Shown here: piece after piece, positions 28,204 to 37,177 of the stretch
Position numbering within the stretch: position 1 is the stretch's first letter
How the letters are laid out: each line of letters begins with the position of its first letter
DNA from: Actinomadura bangladeshensis
GTDB taxonomy: Bacteria; Actinomycetota; Actinomycetes; Streptosporangiales; Streptosporangiaceae
DNA: 46,757 bases
Assembly (NCBI RefSeq): GCF_004348335.1
Contig: NZ_SMJW01000025.1
Location: 1-46,757 of the forward strand
Direction of reading: 5' to 3'
Notes under the pieces: generated by a model
The model's database searches: none
Told to the model about the DNA's origin: nothing
The model's input: only the letters and a program-made list of their open reading frames with translations
Translations under genes and position numbers: made by a program

Positions 28204-28283
28204 GCGTTGTTCCTGCGGGGGGACGACCCCCCGCGCCCCCCGGTTCGCTTCGCTCATTCTTAGATCCTCGCACCCCGCGGCCC

Positions 28284-29243
28284 TCAGCCCGCACTCCAGT
28301 AGCGATCGTGCGCGTAGACCAGGGCGGCCGCGCCGACGAGCCCGGCGGTCTGCCCGAGGGCGGCCGGGACGATCCGGGCGCGGCGCGCGAAGTCCATCCG
28401 GGCGTGCGTCCGGAACGCCTCGTCGAGAGGGTCGAAGAGCAGCGGGCCGGCCTGCGAGAGGCCGCCGCCGATCGCGGCGACCTCCAGGTCGCACAGGTGG
28501 GTCGCGGACGCGATCGCGATGCCGATGGCGCGCCCGGCGCGCCGCATCGCCGCCCCGGCGACCGGGTCGCCGCGGCGCGCGTCGGCGGTGAGCTCGACGC
28601 CGGTGAGGTCGGAGCCGCCGGGCCGCCACCCCTGCCGCCGCGCCCAAGCCACCAGGCCCGGCCCGCGCGCGATCGCCTCCAGGCAGCCGCGCCCGCCGCA
28701 GGCGCACGGCGGCCCGTCCGGTTCGACGACGACGTGCCCGATGTGCCCGGCGTTGCCGCTGGCGCCGTTGACGAGGCGGCCGTCGAGGATGAGCCCGCCG
28801 CCGACCCCCGTCGACACGACCATGCCGAGGACGTTGTCGCGGCCGCGTCCGGCGCCGAGCCAGTGCTCCCCCGCCGCGACGCAGATCGCGTCGTTGTGGA
28901 TGCGGACGGGCAGGCCCGGATGGCGGGCGCGGAGCCGCTCGCGCAGCGGGAAGCCGCGCCACGCCGGGATGTTCAGCGGGGACACCTCCGCGGCCGGCCA
29001 GGTCATCGGCCCGCCGCAGCCCGCGCCGACGCCCGCGAGCGGCGGGTCGCCGGCGTCGGCGGCGACCTTGTCGAGCAGGGCCTCCAGCGCCCGCCACAGC
29101 TCCTCGCCGTCCACGCCCGGCCCGTTCGGGGTGGGGGCGCGGTCGTAGGCCGCGATGCGCCCGTCCGGTTCGACGAGGGCGGCGGCCAGCTTCGTCCCGC
29201 CGATGTCGACGGCGAGGACGGGGCCGGCGGTCGGGTCGCTCAC
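28284..29243 (-). CDS. ROK family glucokinase/sugar kinase
   Basis: ROK kinases phosphorylate glucose or related sugars with ATP. The 319-residue product has the N-terminal phosphate-binding LAVDIGGTKLAAALV, the sugar-binding NDAICVAAGEHWLG, GMVVSTGVGGGLILDGRLV, the ROK zinc motif GHVVVEPDGPPCACGGRGCLE (CxCGxxGC) and the C-terminal adenosine segment AAIGGGLSQAG. There is no DNA-binding domain, so it is an enzyme, not a ROK repressor. The GTG start overlaps the FIST stop in GTGA (29240-29243), so the two are translationally coupled. Substrate: glucose is the default, N-acetyl sugars cannot be excluded. Confidence 0.9.
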   Translation of the reverse strand: MSDPTAGPVLAVDIGGTKLAAALVEPDGRIAAYDRAPTPNGPGVDGEELWRALEALLDKVAADAGDPPLAGVGAGCGGPMTWPAAEVSPLNIPAWRGFPLRERLRARHPGLPVRIHNDAICVAAGEHWLGAGRGRDNVLGMVVSTGVGGGLILDGRLVNGASGNAGHIGHVVVEPDGPPCACGGRGCLEAIARGPGLVAWARRQGWRPGGSDLTGVELTADARRGDPVAGAAMRRAGRAIGIAIASATHLCDLEVAAIGGGLSQAGPLLFDPLDEAFRTHARMDFARRARIVPAALGQTAGLVGAAALVYAHDRYWSAG

Positions 29244-30433
29244 GAGTCCTCCGGGCGGCCGAACGCGAGGATGGACGCGGTGAAGCCGTGCACGTGGTTG
29301 CGTCCCGAGACGGGGCCGATCTCGCCGGCGGCGAAGAACCCGCCCACCCCGGCCGGGCCGAACGCGCGGTCGAGGACCTTCGCGTCGTGGTCGGAGTCGG
29401 GGAACATCGCCTGGCCGCGCCCGTTGCAGGAGAACAGCAGCGCGCCCTCCACCGGCGCCAGGTCGAACCGTTCGAGCAGCGCGGCGAGGTCCTCCTCGGC
29501 GGCGCCCGCGTCCCGGACCTGGAACCGGACGGTGCGGCCCACGTCGACGACGTCGCCGATCGCGATGGCGCCGCTGTCGGTGTCGGCGCCCACCACGCCG
29601 CGGACGAGGAAGTCGCCGTGCTCGTGCTCGTCGGCGTACTCGTTCATCGCGACGCCGATGAGCAGCCCGCGCCCGGCGAGCTCCTGCTCGTCCTCCGGCA
29701 GGCCGAGGACGATCTGCTCCAGCTTCTCCAGCGCCGGGACGCCCGCCAGCTCGTAGAGGACGTTGTCCTCCGCCTTCGTCACCACCATGTCGGGCCCGAT
29801 CGGGCGGGCGCCCTGGCTGACCACGGTCGCGGCGGCCACCGGCCCGCCGATCACCACGCCGACCGCGCCGTCCCCGTAGACCTCGCCGCCGACGAACAGC
29901 CGCGCCCGGCCGCGTCCCGGCTCACCGGGCAGCCCCTCCTCGCCGGGGCCGCTGCTCTCGGCGAGGCCGCCGACCAGCGGAAGGCCGGGCAGGGCCTCGT
30001 CGGAGCGCTCCACGAAGGCGTCCACGGGGAAGCTGTACGGGTCGGCGAGCAGCACGCCGACGACGTCGTCGTCCTGCCCCTCCGGCATGCCGACCACGAC
30101 GAGGCGGTCGTCGGCCTTGAGGGTCTCCAGCCGGAACGCGTCGAGCCGCGCGCCCGGCAGCACCGCCGCCCACGCGCTGACCGCGCCGCGCTCCTCCACC
30201 CCGCGCCCGGCGCCGATCACGCCGGACGCGCTGCAGCCGAGCAGCATCGCCGGGCCCGCGGCCCGCTCCGCGGCCACGGCCGCCGCCTCGATCTCGTCCG
30301 GGTCGTCGCCCGTGACGAACACGCACACCAGGTCGGGCGCCGCGCTGAGCGGGGCGAGCGCCTGCTCCACCGCCGACTCGGCGGCGCTGGACAGGTCGGG
30401 CCCGAGGGCCAGGCCATCACCGAATCGCGCCAT
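29240..30433 (-). CDS. FIST-domain sensor protein
   Basis: FIST domains bind small ligands and normally act as sensory modules. Here the 397-residue protein is a FIST-N plus FIST-C pair alone. Recognisable parts are LVCVFVTGDDPDEIEAAAVAAERA, LLGCSASGVIGAGRGVEERGAVS, LPLVGGLAESSG in the N half, and LEQIVLGLPEDEQELAGRGLLIGVAMN, RFQVRDAGAAEEDL, LLFSCNGRG and GGFFAAGEIGPVSGRNHVHGFTASI in the C half. No kinase or cyclase domain is attached. ATG 30433 has GGAGG 9 bases upstream. It overlaps the ROK gene by 4 bases and is divergent from the MoxR-VWA operon. Confidence 0.88.
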   Translation of the reverse strand: MARFGDGLALGPDLSSAAESAVEQALAPLSAAPDLVCVFVTGDDPDEIEAAAVAAERAAGPAMLLGCSASGVIGAGRGVEERGAVSAWAAVLPGARLDAFRLETLKADDRLVVVGMPEGQDDDVVGVLLADPYSFPVDAFVERSDEALPGLPLVGGLAESSGPGEEGLPGEPGRGRARLFVGGEVYGDGAVGVVIGGPVAAATVVSQGARPIGPDMVVTKAEDNVLYELAGVPALEKLEQIVLGLPEDEQELAGRGLLIGVAMNEYADEHEHGDFLVRGVVGADTDSGAIAIGDVVDVGRTVRFQVRDAGAAEEDLAALLERFDLAPVEGALLFSCNGRGQAMFPDSDHDAKVLDRAFGPAGVGGFFAAGEIGPVSGRNHVHGFTASILAFGRPEDS

Positions 30434-30576
30434 CGGCGCCGCCTCCCTCACTGCGTTCACCGGCTCCGTTCACACTCTCAGTGTCCCCCGCCGGAGGCGC
30501 TCCACCCAAACATCATCGAGACGGGCCAACCGGACGAATCCAGGGGCGGAGGGTGCGATTCCGCGGGACGGCGACG

Positions 30577-30589
30577 TAGTGTCGGTCGC
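30577..30589 (+). promoter_or_regulatory. Probable leaderless promoter of the MoxR gene
   Basis: A TAnnnT-type -10 box, TAGTGT (30577-30582), stands 7 bases before the GTG at 30590. No Shine-Dalgarno sequence is present. This spacing is what leaderless actinobacterial transcripts show. A -35 box is not evident. Confidence 0.4.
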
Positions 30590-32026
30590 GTGCGTCCATC
30601 CACACCCCGTGAAACGACACGCTCTGGAACAACGCTGGGCGAGCTGCGCAACAGCGGCCACGTGCAGCTCTCGGTCAAGGCCGAGATCCGCCGCAACCTC
30701 CTCGACCGGCTGCGCTCCGGGGAGCCGCGCTTCCCGGGGATCCTGGGGTTCGACGGCACCGTCCTCCCCCACCTGGAGCGCGCCCTGCTCGCCGGGCACG
30801 ACCTGGTGCTGCTGGGCGAGCGCGGCCAGGGCAAGACGCGGCTGATCCGCACCCTGGCCGGGCTGCTGGACGAGTGGACGCCCGTGGTCGCCGGGTGCGA
30901 GATCAACGACCACCCGTACGCGCCGGTGTGCGTGCGCTGCCGGCGGCTCGCCGCCGAGCTGGGCGACGCCCTGCCGGTCGAGTGGCTGCACCGCGACGAC
31001 CGCTACGGCGAGAAGCTCGCCACCCCCGACACCAGCGTCGGCGACCTCATCGGCGACGTCGACCCGATCAAGGTGGCCGAGGGCCGCACGCTCGGCGACC
31101 CCGAGACCGTGCACTTCGGGCTCGTCCCGCGCACCAACCGCGGCGTCTTCTCCATCAACGAGCTGCCCGACCTCGCCGAGCGCATCCAGGTCGCGCTGCT
31201 GAACGTGCTGGAGGAGCGGGACGTGCAGATCCGCGGCTACGCGCTGCGGCTGCCGCTGGACGTGCTGCTCGTCGCGTCCGCCAACCCCGAGGACTACACC
31301 AACCGCGGCCGCATCATCACCCCGCTGAAGGACCGCTTCGGCGCGGAGATCCGCACCCACTACCCGCTCGAACTGGACGCCGAGCTCGCGCTGATCCGGC
31401 AGGAGTCGGACTTCGCCGACCTCGCCGGGCTGCCCGCCGAGGTGCCCGACCACCTGATCGAGGTGATCGGGCGGTTCACCCGGCTCGTCCGGGAGTCCAC
31501 GGCGGTGGACGCGCGGTCCGGCGTGTCGGCGCGGTTCGCGCTGGCCGGCGCGGAGACCGTCGCGGCGGGCGCGGTGCGCCGCGCCGCGCTCACCGGCGAG
31601 GAGCACGCCGTCGCGCGGGTCTGCGACCTGCCCGCGGTCGTCCCGTCGCTGATGGGCAAGGTCGAGTTCGAGGTCAGCGAGGAGGGCCGCGAGCAGGAGG
31701 TGCTGGAGCACCTGCTGCGCCGCGCGGTCGCCGAGACCTACCGGCGGACGCTGGGCGCCGCCGACCTGACCGGGCTGCTCGACAAGTTCGACTCCGGCGA
31801 GCGCGTCGAGTCGGGCGAGCTGGTGCCGGCGAACGAGCTGCTGCGCCGCATCGGCCAGGTGCCCGGCCTCGCCAAGATCATGGAACGGCTCGGGCTGAGC
31901 GGGGAGTCCCCCGGGCAGGCCGCGGCCGCGCTGGAGTTCGCCCTGGAGGGGCTGTTCCTCACCCGCCGGCTGTCCAAGGACACCGCCGAGGGCCGCTCCG
32001 ACGGAACGGCCACCTACCGGACCTGA
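30590..32026 (+). CDS. MoxR/magnesium-chelatase-type AAA+ ATPase
   Basis: AAA+ proteins of this branch work with a VWA partner as remodelling or metal-insertion chaperones. The 478-residue product has GHDLVLLGERGQGKTRLIRTL (Walker A), GVFSINELPDLAERIQVALLNVLEERDV (Walker B region and the chelatase-type insert), LDVLLVASANPEDYTNRGRIITPLKDRFGAEI (sensor 1 and arginine finger), and the helical lid. A Cys pair (CEINDHPYAPVCVRC) near residue 105 may bind metal. GTG 30590 is the first plausible in-frame start. It leads the operon with the VWA gene 38 bases downstream. Confidence 0.88.
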   Translation: MRPSTPRETTRSGTTLGELRNSGHVQLSVKAEIRRNLLDRLRSGEPRFPGILGFDGTVLPHLERALLAGHDLVLLGERGQGKTRLIRTLAGLLDEWTPVVAGCEINDHPYAPVCVRCRRLAAELGDALPVEWLHRDDRYGEKLATPDTSVGDLIGDVDPIKVAEGRTLGDPETVHFGLVPRTNRGVFSINELPDLAERIQVALLNVLEERDVQIRGYALRLPLDVLLVASANPEDYTNRGRIITPLKDRFGAEIRTHYPLELDAELALIRQESDFADLAGLPAEVPDHLIEVIGRFTRLVRESTAVDARSGVSARFALAGAETVAAGAVRRAALTGEEHAVARVCDLPAVVPSLMGKVEFEVSEEGREQEVLEHLLRRAVAETYRRTLGAADLTGLLDKFDSGERVESGELVPANELLRRIGQVPGLAKIMERLGLSGESPGQAAAALEFALEGLFLTRRLSKDTAEGRSDGTATYRT

Positions 32027-32064
32027 CCGTCCGGACCTGAGGTCTCCACGCGTAAGGAGCTTCG

Positions 32065-34161
32065 ATGAGCCGATATCGCTACGGGGCCTACGAGGACGGG
32101 CCCGACCCGCTCGCCCCGCCGTACGACGTCCGCGACGCCCTCGACGCGATGGGCGACGCGGTGCTGGACGGCACCCGGCCCGACGACGCGCTGCGCGAGC
32201 TGCTGCGCCGCGGGCTGCCCGGGGCGCGGAACCGCCGCGGTCTGGACGACATGCTGCGCCAGGTGCGCGAGCGGCGCCGCGCGCTGCGCGACCGGGGCCG
32301 CCTCGACGGCACGCTGGAGCAGGCGCGCGCGCTGCTGGACACCGCGATCGGACAGGAGCGGGCCGAGCTGTTCCCCGACCCGGGCGACGACGCGCGGCTG
32401 CGCGAGGCGGAATTGGACGCGCTGCCGTCCGACACCTCGCAGGCCGTCCGCCGGCTGTCGGACTACCAGTGGCGGTCCGATGCGGCCCGCCGCACGTTCG
32501 AGCAGCTGAAGGACCTGCTGCGCCGCGAGGTCCTGGACGCTCAGTTCCAGGGCATGAAGCAGGCCCTGGAGAACCAGGACCCGGCCGCCATGGAGCGGGT
32601 CAAGGACATGATGGCCGCGCTCAACGGGATGCTGGAGCGCGACGCCCGCGGCGAGCACACCCAGGACGACTTCGACCGGTTCATGGAGCAGTACGGGGAC
32701 ATGTTCCCCGACGATCCGCAGAACCTCGAAGAACTCGTCGACTCGCTCGCCCGCCGCGCCGCCGCGATGGACCGGCTGCTCGCCTCGCTCAGCCCCGAGC
32801 AGCGCGCCGAGCTGGCCGGGCTCATGGAGCAGGCCATGCAGGACGCGGGCCTCGCCATGGAGATGACGCGGCTCGGCGACGCGCTGCGGGCCCGCCGTCC
32901 CGACCTCGGCTGGGGGCAGCCGGAGCAGATGACCGGCGACGATCCGCTCGGCATGGGCGACGCCACCACCGCGCTCGCGGAGCTGGCCGACCTCGGCGAC
33001 CTGGAGTCGGCGCTCGGGCAGGACTACCCCGGCGCGCGGCTCGACGACATCGACGAGGAGGCCGTCCGGCGCGCGCTCGGCCGTCAGGCCGTCGACGACC
33101 TGGACGCGCTGCGCCGGATCGAGAAGGAGCTGGAGCGGCAGGGCTACCTGCGCCGCAACCGCGGCAGGCTGGAGCTGACCCCGAAGGCGGTGCGGCGGCT
33201 CGGCGAGACCGCGCTGCGCCGGGTGTTCGCCCAGCTCGCCTCCGGCCGGCAGGGCGACCACGACCAGCGCGACGCCGGCCAGGCGGGCGAGCTGACCGGT
33301 GCCAGCCGGGAGTGGCGGTTCGGCGACGAGCAGCCGCTCGACGTCGTCCGGACGGTGAGCAACGCGATCCGCCGCAGCGCCATGGACGGCGGCACCGGCC
33401 TCGCCGCGCGCCCGTCGCTCGCGAAGGTGGCCGAGCCGAGCACCGCCGAGGTCGCGGAGATCAACGGCGGCGTGCCGCGGCAGGGCGGCGGCGTGGAACC
33501 CGCTGACGCGGCCCCCGGCGGAGTGGGACCGGGCGGTGTGAAACTCGGCGTGGACGACTTCGAGGTCCACGAGACCGAGCGGCGCACCGGCGCGGCCGTC
33601 TGCCTGCTGGTCGACCTGTCGTACTCGATGGTGCTGCGCGGGACGTGGGCCGTCGCCAAGCAGACCACGCTGGCCCTGCACACGCTCGTGACCGGCAAGT
33701 TCCCGCAGGACGCGATCCAGATCATCGGGTTCTCCAACTACGCGCGGGTGCTGCACCCCGAGGAGATGGCCGGGCTCGACTGGGACATGGTGCAGGGCAC
33801 CAACCTGCACCACGCGCTGATGATCGCGGGACGGCACCTGGACCGGCACCCCGACTTCGAGCCGATCGTGCTCGTCGTCACCGACGGGGAGCCGACCGCG
33901 CACCTGCGCCCGGACGGCCGCTCGCTGTTCGACTACCCGCCGTCCACCGAGACTCTCGTCCTCACCCTCGCCGAGGTCGACAAGATGACCCGGCGCGGCG
34001 CCACCATGAACTTCTTCATGCTCGCCGACGACCGGCGGCTCGTGTCGTTCGTGGAGGAGGTCGCGCGGCGCAACGGCGGCCGGGTCTTCGCGCCCGACGC
34101 CGACCGCCTCGGCGAGTACGTCGTCAGCGACTACCTGCGGGTGCGCCGCGGCCGCCGCTGA
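32065..34161 (+). CDS. VWA-domain protein, partner of the MoxR ATPase
   Basis: The 698-residue protein has a long helical N-terminal part (about residues 20-440) rich in Arg/Leu/Asp. Its helices resemble an adaptor: RRTFEQLKDLLRREVLDAQF, LASLSPEQRAELAGLMEQ, DDLDALRRIEKELERQGYL. A Gly/Pro linker follows, then a C-terminal von Willebrand A domain with a metal-binding MIDAS: LLVDLSYSM near residue 515, GTNLHHAL, and VVTDGEPTAHL. The domain order is the one found in MoxR-linked VWA proteins. It is not secreted. A good ribosome site (AAGGAG) precedes ATG 32065. What the pair remodels is unknown. Confidence 0.88.
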   Translation: MSRYRYGAYEDGPDPLAPPYDVRDALDAMGDAVLDGTRPDDALRELLRRGLPGARNRRGLDDMLRQVRERRRALRDRGRLDGTLEQARALLDTAIGQERAELFPDPGDDARLREAELDALPSDTSQAVRRLSDYQWRSDAARRTFEQLKDLLRREVLDAQFQGMKQALENQDPAAMERVKDMMAALNGMLERDARGEHTQDDFDRFMEQYGDMFPDDPQNLEELVDSLARRAAAMDRLLASLSPEQRAELAGLMEQAMQDAGLAMEMTRLGDALRARRPDLGWGQPEQMTGDDPLGMGDATTALAELADLGDLESALGQDYPGARLDDIDEEAVRRALGRQAVDDLDALRRIEKELERQGYLRRNRGRLELTPKAVRRLGETALRRVFAQLASGRQGDHDQRDAGQAGELTGASREWRFGDEQPLDVVRTVSNAIRRSAMDGGTGLAARPSLAKVAEPSTAEVAEINGGVPRQGGGVEPADAAPGGVGPGGVKLGVDDFEVHETERRTGAAVCLLVDLSYSMVLRGTWAVAKQTTLALHTLVTGKFPQDAIQIIGFSNYARVLHPEEMAGLDWDMVQGTNLHHALMIAGRHLDRHPDFEPIVLVVTDGEPTAHLRPDGRSLFDYPPSTETLVLTLAEVDKMTRRGATMNFFMLADDRRLVSFVEEVARRNGGRVFAPDADRLGEYVVSDYLRVRRGRR

Positions 34162-34179
34162 GGGGTTAGTGTCGGCGGC

Positions 34180-34755
34180 ATGTCGACATCCGATCGCATC
34201 CTGCTGATCCTGCACATCGGCTTCGCGATCTTCACGCTGGGGCCGCTGACCGCCGCGACCATGTCCACCCCCCGCTACATTCGCAAGCGCAATGTGGCCG
34301 TGGTCCGCTTCCTCAACTGGACCACGCGCGTCTACGGCCTCGCCGCGCTGGGCATCTTCTTGTTCGGCCTCGGCCTGGCCGAGGGGAACTTCGCGCAGGT
34401 GTGGCTGACGGTGTCCATGACGCTGTTCATCGTCGCGCTGGTGCTGCTGCTGATCGTCGAGCGCGACCAGCGGAAGGCCGCGCACCTGCTGGAGCTCGCG
34501 GCGGCCGAGGAGGCGCGCACGGCGGTGGCCGTCCGCCCCGACGCCGACGCCGACGCCGCGGACGCGGGCGCCACCGAGGCGGGCACCGCGGAGGCCGCGG
34601 CGGGAGAGGAGAAGGCCGCGCAGGCCACCGCCGCTCCGGCCGCCGCCGCAGGTGGCGAGATCGCGCAGGTGGAGCGCGGCCGGGTGGCCGCCATCTCCGG
34701 CGTCATCGCGCTGCTCTGGCTGGTGATCCTCGTCCTGATGGTCTGGAACGGATGA
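34180..34755 (+). CDS. DUF2269-like four-span membrane protein
   Basis: The 191-residue protein has about four membrane segments: ILLILHIGFAIFTLGPLTAATM, VYGLAALGIFLFGLGLAEGNF, VWLTVSMTLFIVALVLLLIVE and VAAISGVIALLWLVILVLMV. A cytoplasmic acidic Ala-rich insert (about residues 105-165, DADADAADAGATEAGTAEAA) separates the third and fourth. The opening resembles DUF2269 (His in the first span). It starts 18 bases after the VWA gene, so it belongs to the MoxR-VWA operon. Function unknown. Confidence 0.78.
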   Translation: MSTSDRILLILHIGFAIFTLGPLTAATMSTPRYIRKRNVAVVRFLNWTTRVYGLAALGIFLFGLGLAEGNFAQVWLTVSMTLFIVALVLLLIVERDQRKAAHLLELAAAEEARTAVAVRPDADADAADAGATEAGTAEAAAGEEKAAQATAAPAAAAGGEIAQVERGRVAAISGVIALLWLVILVLMVWNG

Positions 34756-34774
34756 ACCGTCCGCCCGCAGGGCC

Positions 34775-35908
34775 CTACTCGGCGGTCTTCAGGTGGCTCT
34801 TGAGCCAGCTCACGATCGTCGGGTAGGTATGCTCGTCGCTCAGCATCTGCGTGGCGTGCATGTCGCCCTCGACGGTCTTCACCGTGGTCTGGACGCCTGC
34901 CGCGCGCAGCGCGGCGGCCAGTCCGGTGCTCTGCGTCACCGGGACGAAGTCGCCGGTGGCGTGCATGAGCAGCATCGGCGCGTCGTCCGGTGAGACGTGC
35001 GTGACGGTGCTGGCGTCGTCCACGCGCGGCCAGCAGTCCGCGCCGGTGCCGGCCTCCGGTTCGGTGCCGGCGCCGGCCTCCGTCCCGGTCTGGGCGCCGG
35101 GCACGCAGCCCATGAGGTCGACCACGGCCTGGCGCAGCTTGCGCTGGGTGTTCGAGGCGCCGGGCTTCGCGCCGTCCTGGTAGGCGAGGTAGGGGTTGTT
35201 GGGCGGCGACAGCGCGACCACGGTGCGGACCTGCCGGGTGCCCGTGCCGAGCGTGCCGAGCTGGGTGGCGAGCTGGCCGCCGGCGGACGAGCCGACCACC
35301 GCCACCTGGGCCGGGTCGGCGTTCCACAGCCGGGCGTGCCGCTTGACGAAGGCGAGCGCGGACATCGAGTCGTCCCGCTGCGCCGGCCAGTGCGCCTTGG
35401 GCGCGAGCCGGTAGTTCGCCGACAGGACGACGAACCCCTCCTCGGTGAGCCGCCGCGCGAAGTACTTCCAGCCGCCGCCCTTGTCGCCCTGCAGCCAGTA
35501 GCCGCCGTGCAGGATCAGCACGACCGGGCGCGGCACGGCCCGGGGCCCGGTGTCGCGCCAGTACGCGTCGATCTTCTGCGCGGCGGCCTTCCCGTAGGCG
35601 TAGGTGCGGAACTTCGGCAGCTCGGGGGTGACCATGACGGCCTGCGCGGTGACGGTGCCGTCGGGCTCTCCGTCCGGGGCGCCCTGGCCCTCCTCCGGCA
35701 GCGTCGTGGAGGACGCCGACGGCGACTCCGTCCCCGGGGCACCGGTCTGCGGACCGCCCGACGGCCCCGGCTCCCCGGTCGCGGGCTGCGACGGGGCGGC
35801 CGACGACGGAGTCGGCGCCGGGGGGTTGGCGTGGGCGCCCATGGGGACCGCCACGGCGGAGACACATGTCGCGGCGAACGCCGCCCCGCACACCAGAACC
35901 TTGCGCAC
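34775..35908 (-). CDS. Secreted alpha/beta-hydrolase (carboxylesterase-like)
   Basis: The 377-residue protein has a signal peptide (VCGAAFAATCVSAVAVPMGAHA) and about 65 residues of Pro/Ser/Gly low complexity. The hydrolase fold follows, with the oxyanion HGGYW, the nucleophile elbow VVGSSAGGQLA, the acid LLMHATGDFVPV and the catalytic His in VEGDMHATQ. It resembles the BD-FAE/esterase-lipase group. A repetitive insert GTEAGAGTEPEAGTGAD lies between the core strands. GTG 35908 has GGAGG 8 bases upstream, and a TATACT -10-like box lies at 35947-35942. Substrate unknown. Confidence 0.85.
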   Translation of the reverse strand: MRKVLVCGAAFAATCVSAVAVPMGAHANPPAPTPSSAAPSQPATGEPGPSGGPQTGAPGTESPSASSTTLPEEGQGAPDGEPDGTVTAQAVMVTPELPKFRTYAYGKAAAQKIDAYWRDTGPRAVPRPVVLILHGGYWLQGDKGGGWKYFARRLTEEGFVVLSANYRLAPKAHWPAQRDDSMSALAFVKRHARLWNADPAQVAVVGSSAGGQLATQLGTLGTGTRQVRTVVALSPPNNPYLAYQDGAKPGASNTQRKLRQAVVDLMGCVPGAQTGTEAGAGTEPEAGTGADCWPRVDDASTVTHVSPDDAPMLLMHATGDFVPVTQSTGLAAALRAAGVQTTVKTVEGDMHATQMLSDEHTYPTIVSWLKSHLKTAE

Positions 35909-35941
35909 CCTGAGGCCCTCCTTAACGAACCTGGCGCGCCG

Positions 35942-35947
35942 AGTATA
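35942..35947 (-). promoter_or_regulatory. Probable -10 box of the secreted esterase gene
   Basis: On the minus strand TATACT is an almost perfect -10 hexamer, about 35 bases before the GTG start. No clear -35 hexamer stands 16-19 bases upstream. Confidence 0.45.
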
Positions 35948-35988
35948 GATGTTTTGATCAAGTAGGGGCGGGAATGGTCAGCCAGTTC

Positions 35989-37155
35989 TCAGCCGAGCGC
36001 CTGCTCCAGGTCGCGCCGCAGGTCGTGCGCGTCCTCGATCCCGACCGACAGCCGCACCAGGTCGGAGGGCACTTCCAGCGGCGATCCGGCCGCCGAGGCG
36101 TGCGTCATCCGGCCCGGGTGCTCGATCAGCGACTCGACCCCGCCGAGCGACTCGCCGAGCGTGAACAGCTTCGTCCGCTCGCAGACCCGGACGGCGGCCT
36201 CCTCCGACTCCATCCGGAACGAGACCATGCCGCCGAACGCCTTCATCTGCTTGGCGGCGACGTCGTGGCCGGGGTGGCCGGGCAGCCCCGGGTAGAGGAC
36301 CTCCCGGACGGCCGGGTGCCGCTGCAGCATCTCCACGATCCGCTCCGCGTTGGCGCAGTGCCGGTCCATCCGCACGCCGAGCGTCTTGATGCCGCGCAGC
36401 GTGAGCCAGGCGTCGAACGGCCCGGCGACGGCGCCCATCGCGTTCTGGTGGAACGCCAGCCGCTCGCCGAGGCCGGGGTCGGAGACGATCAGCGCGCCGC
36501 CGACGACGTCGGAGTGCCCGCCGATGTACTTGGTGGTCGAGTGGACGACCGCGTCCGCGCCGAGCTCCAGCGGGCGCTGCAGGTACGGCGAGGCGAAGGT
36601 GTTGTCGACGGCGAGCAGCGCGCCCGCGTCGTGCGCGACCGCCGCGAGCGCGGCGATGTCGGCGATGCCGAGCAGCGGGTTGGTCGGCGTCTCCACCCAG
36701 ATGATCTTCGTCTCGGGACGGACGGCGGCCCGCACCGCGGCGATGTCGCCGAGCGGCACCGGGTCGAAGGTGACGCCCCACGGCGCGGCGACCTTCGCGA
36801 ACAGCCGGTAGGTGCCGCCGTAGGCGTCGTCCGGGATGATGACGTGGTCGCCCGGCCGGCAGACGGCGCGCAGCAGCGCGTCCTCGGCGGCGAGCCCCGA
36901 CGCGAACGCCAGCCCGCGCGCCCCGCTCTCTATCTCGGCCAGGCATGCTTCCAGCGCGGTACGGGTCGGGTTGGCCGACCGGGAGTACTCGTAGCCGCCG
37001 CGCAGGCCGCCGATCCCGTCCTGCTTGTAGGTGGAGACCTGGTAGATCGGCGTGACGACCGCGCCGGTGGCGGGGTCGGGCTCCTGTCCCGCGTGGATGG
37101 CCAGGGTCTCGAACCCGTACTGAACCTCGTTGTCCATGGGTACGAGGCTATCCAC
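35989..37155 (-). CDS. metB: Cystathionine gamma-synthase (Cys/Met metabolism PLP enzyme)
   Basis: The enzyme joins O-acyl-homoserine and cysteine (or runs gamma-lyase reactions) with PLP. The 388-residue product has the family course FETLAIHAGQEPDPATGAVV, YEYSRSANPTRTALEACLA, FASGLAAEDALL, the PLP-lysine segment VVHSTTKYIGGHSDVVGGAL and the C-terminal SLGGVESLIEHPGRMTHA. Together with cbs at 41125 it forms the transsulfuration route. GTG 37155 is preferred because AGGAGG stands 8 bases upstream; ATG 37137 (MDNEVQYGF) is in frame but lacks a site. The AGGAGG can be sequestered in a short hairpin (37164-37177). It is divergent from the MMPL gene. Confidence 0.92.
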   Translation of the reverse strand: MDSLVPMDNEVQYGFETLAIHAGQEPDPATGAVVTPIYQVSTYKQDGIGGLRGGYEYSRSANPTRTALEACLAEIESGARGLAFASGLAAEDALLRAVCRPGDHVIIPDDAYGGTYRLFAKVAAPWGVTFDPVPLGDIAAVRAAVRPETKIIWVETPTNPLLGIADIAALAAVAHDAGALLAVDNTFASPYLQRPLELGADAVVHSTTKYIGGHSDVVGGALIVSDPGLGERLAFHQNAMGAVAGPFDAWLTLRGIKTLGVRMDRHCANAERIVEMLQRHPAVREVLYPGLPGHPGHDVAAKQMKAFGGMVSFRMESEEAAVRVCERTKLFTLGESLGGVESLIEHPGRMTHASAAGSPLEVPSDLVRLSVGIEDAHDLRRDLEQALG

Positions 37156-37163
37156 CGCTCGCC

Positions 37164-37177
37164 CCTCCTAGAGGAGG
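37164..37177 (-). promoter_or_regulatory. Hairpin overlapping the metB ribosome binding site
   Basis: On the minus strand CCTCC (37177-37173) and GGAGG (37168-37164) flank a 4-base loop. The 3' arm is the metB Shine-Dalgarno sequence itself. The stem is short (5 bp) and may be breathing, so control of translation is only a possibility. Confidence 0.35.

Noticed and set aside
28284..29243. ROK family transcriptional repressor
   Set aside because: The protein starts directly at the kinase phosphate motif and has no N-terminal helix-turn-helix.
32014..34485. 823-codon open frame opposite the VWA gene
   Set aside because: Antisense shadow created by G/C-ending codons; the plus strand has the VWA domain and a ribosome site.
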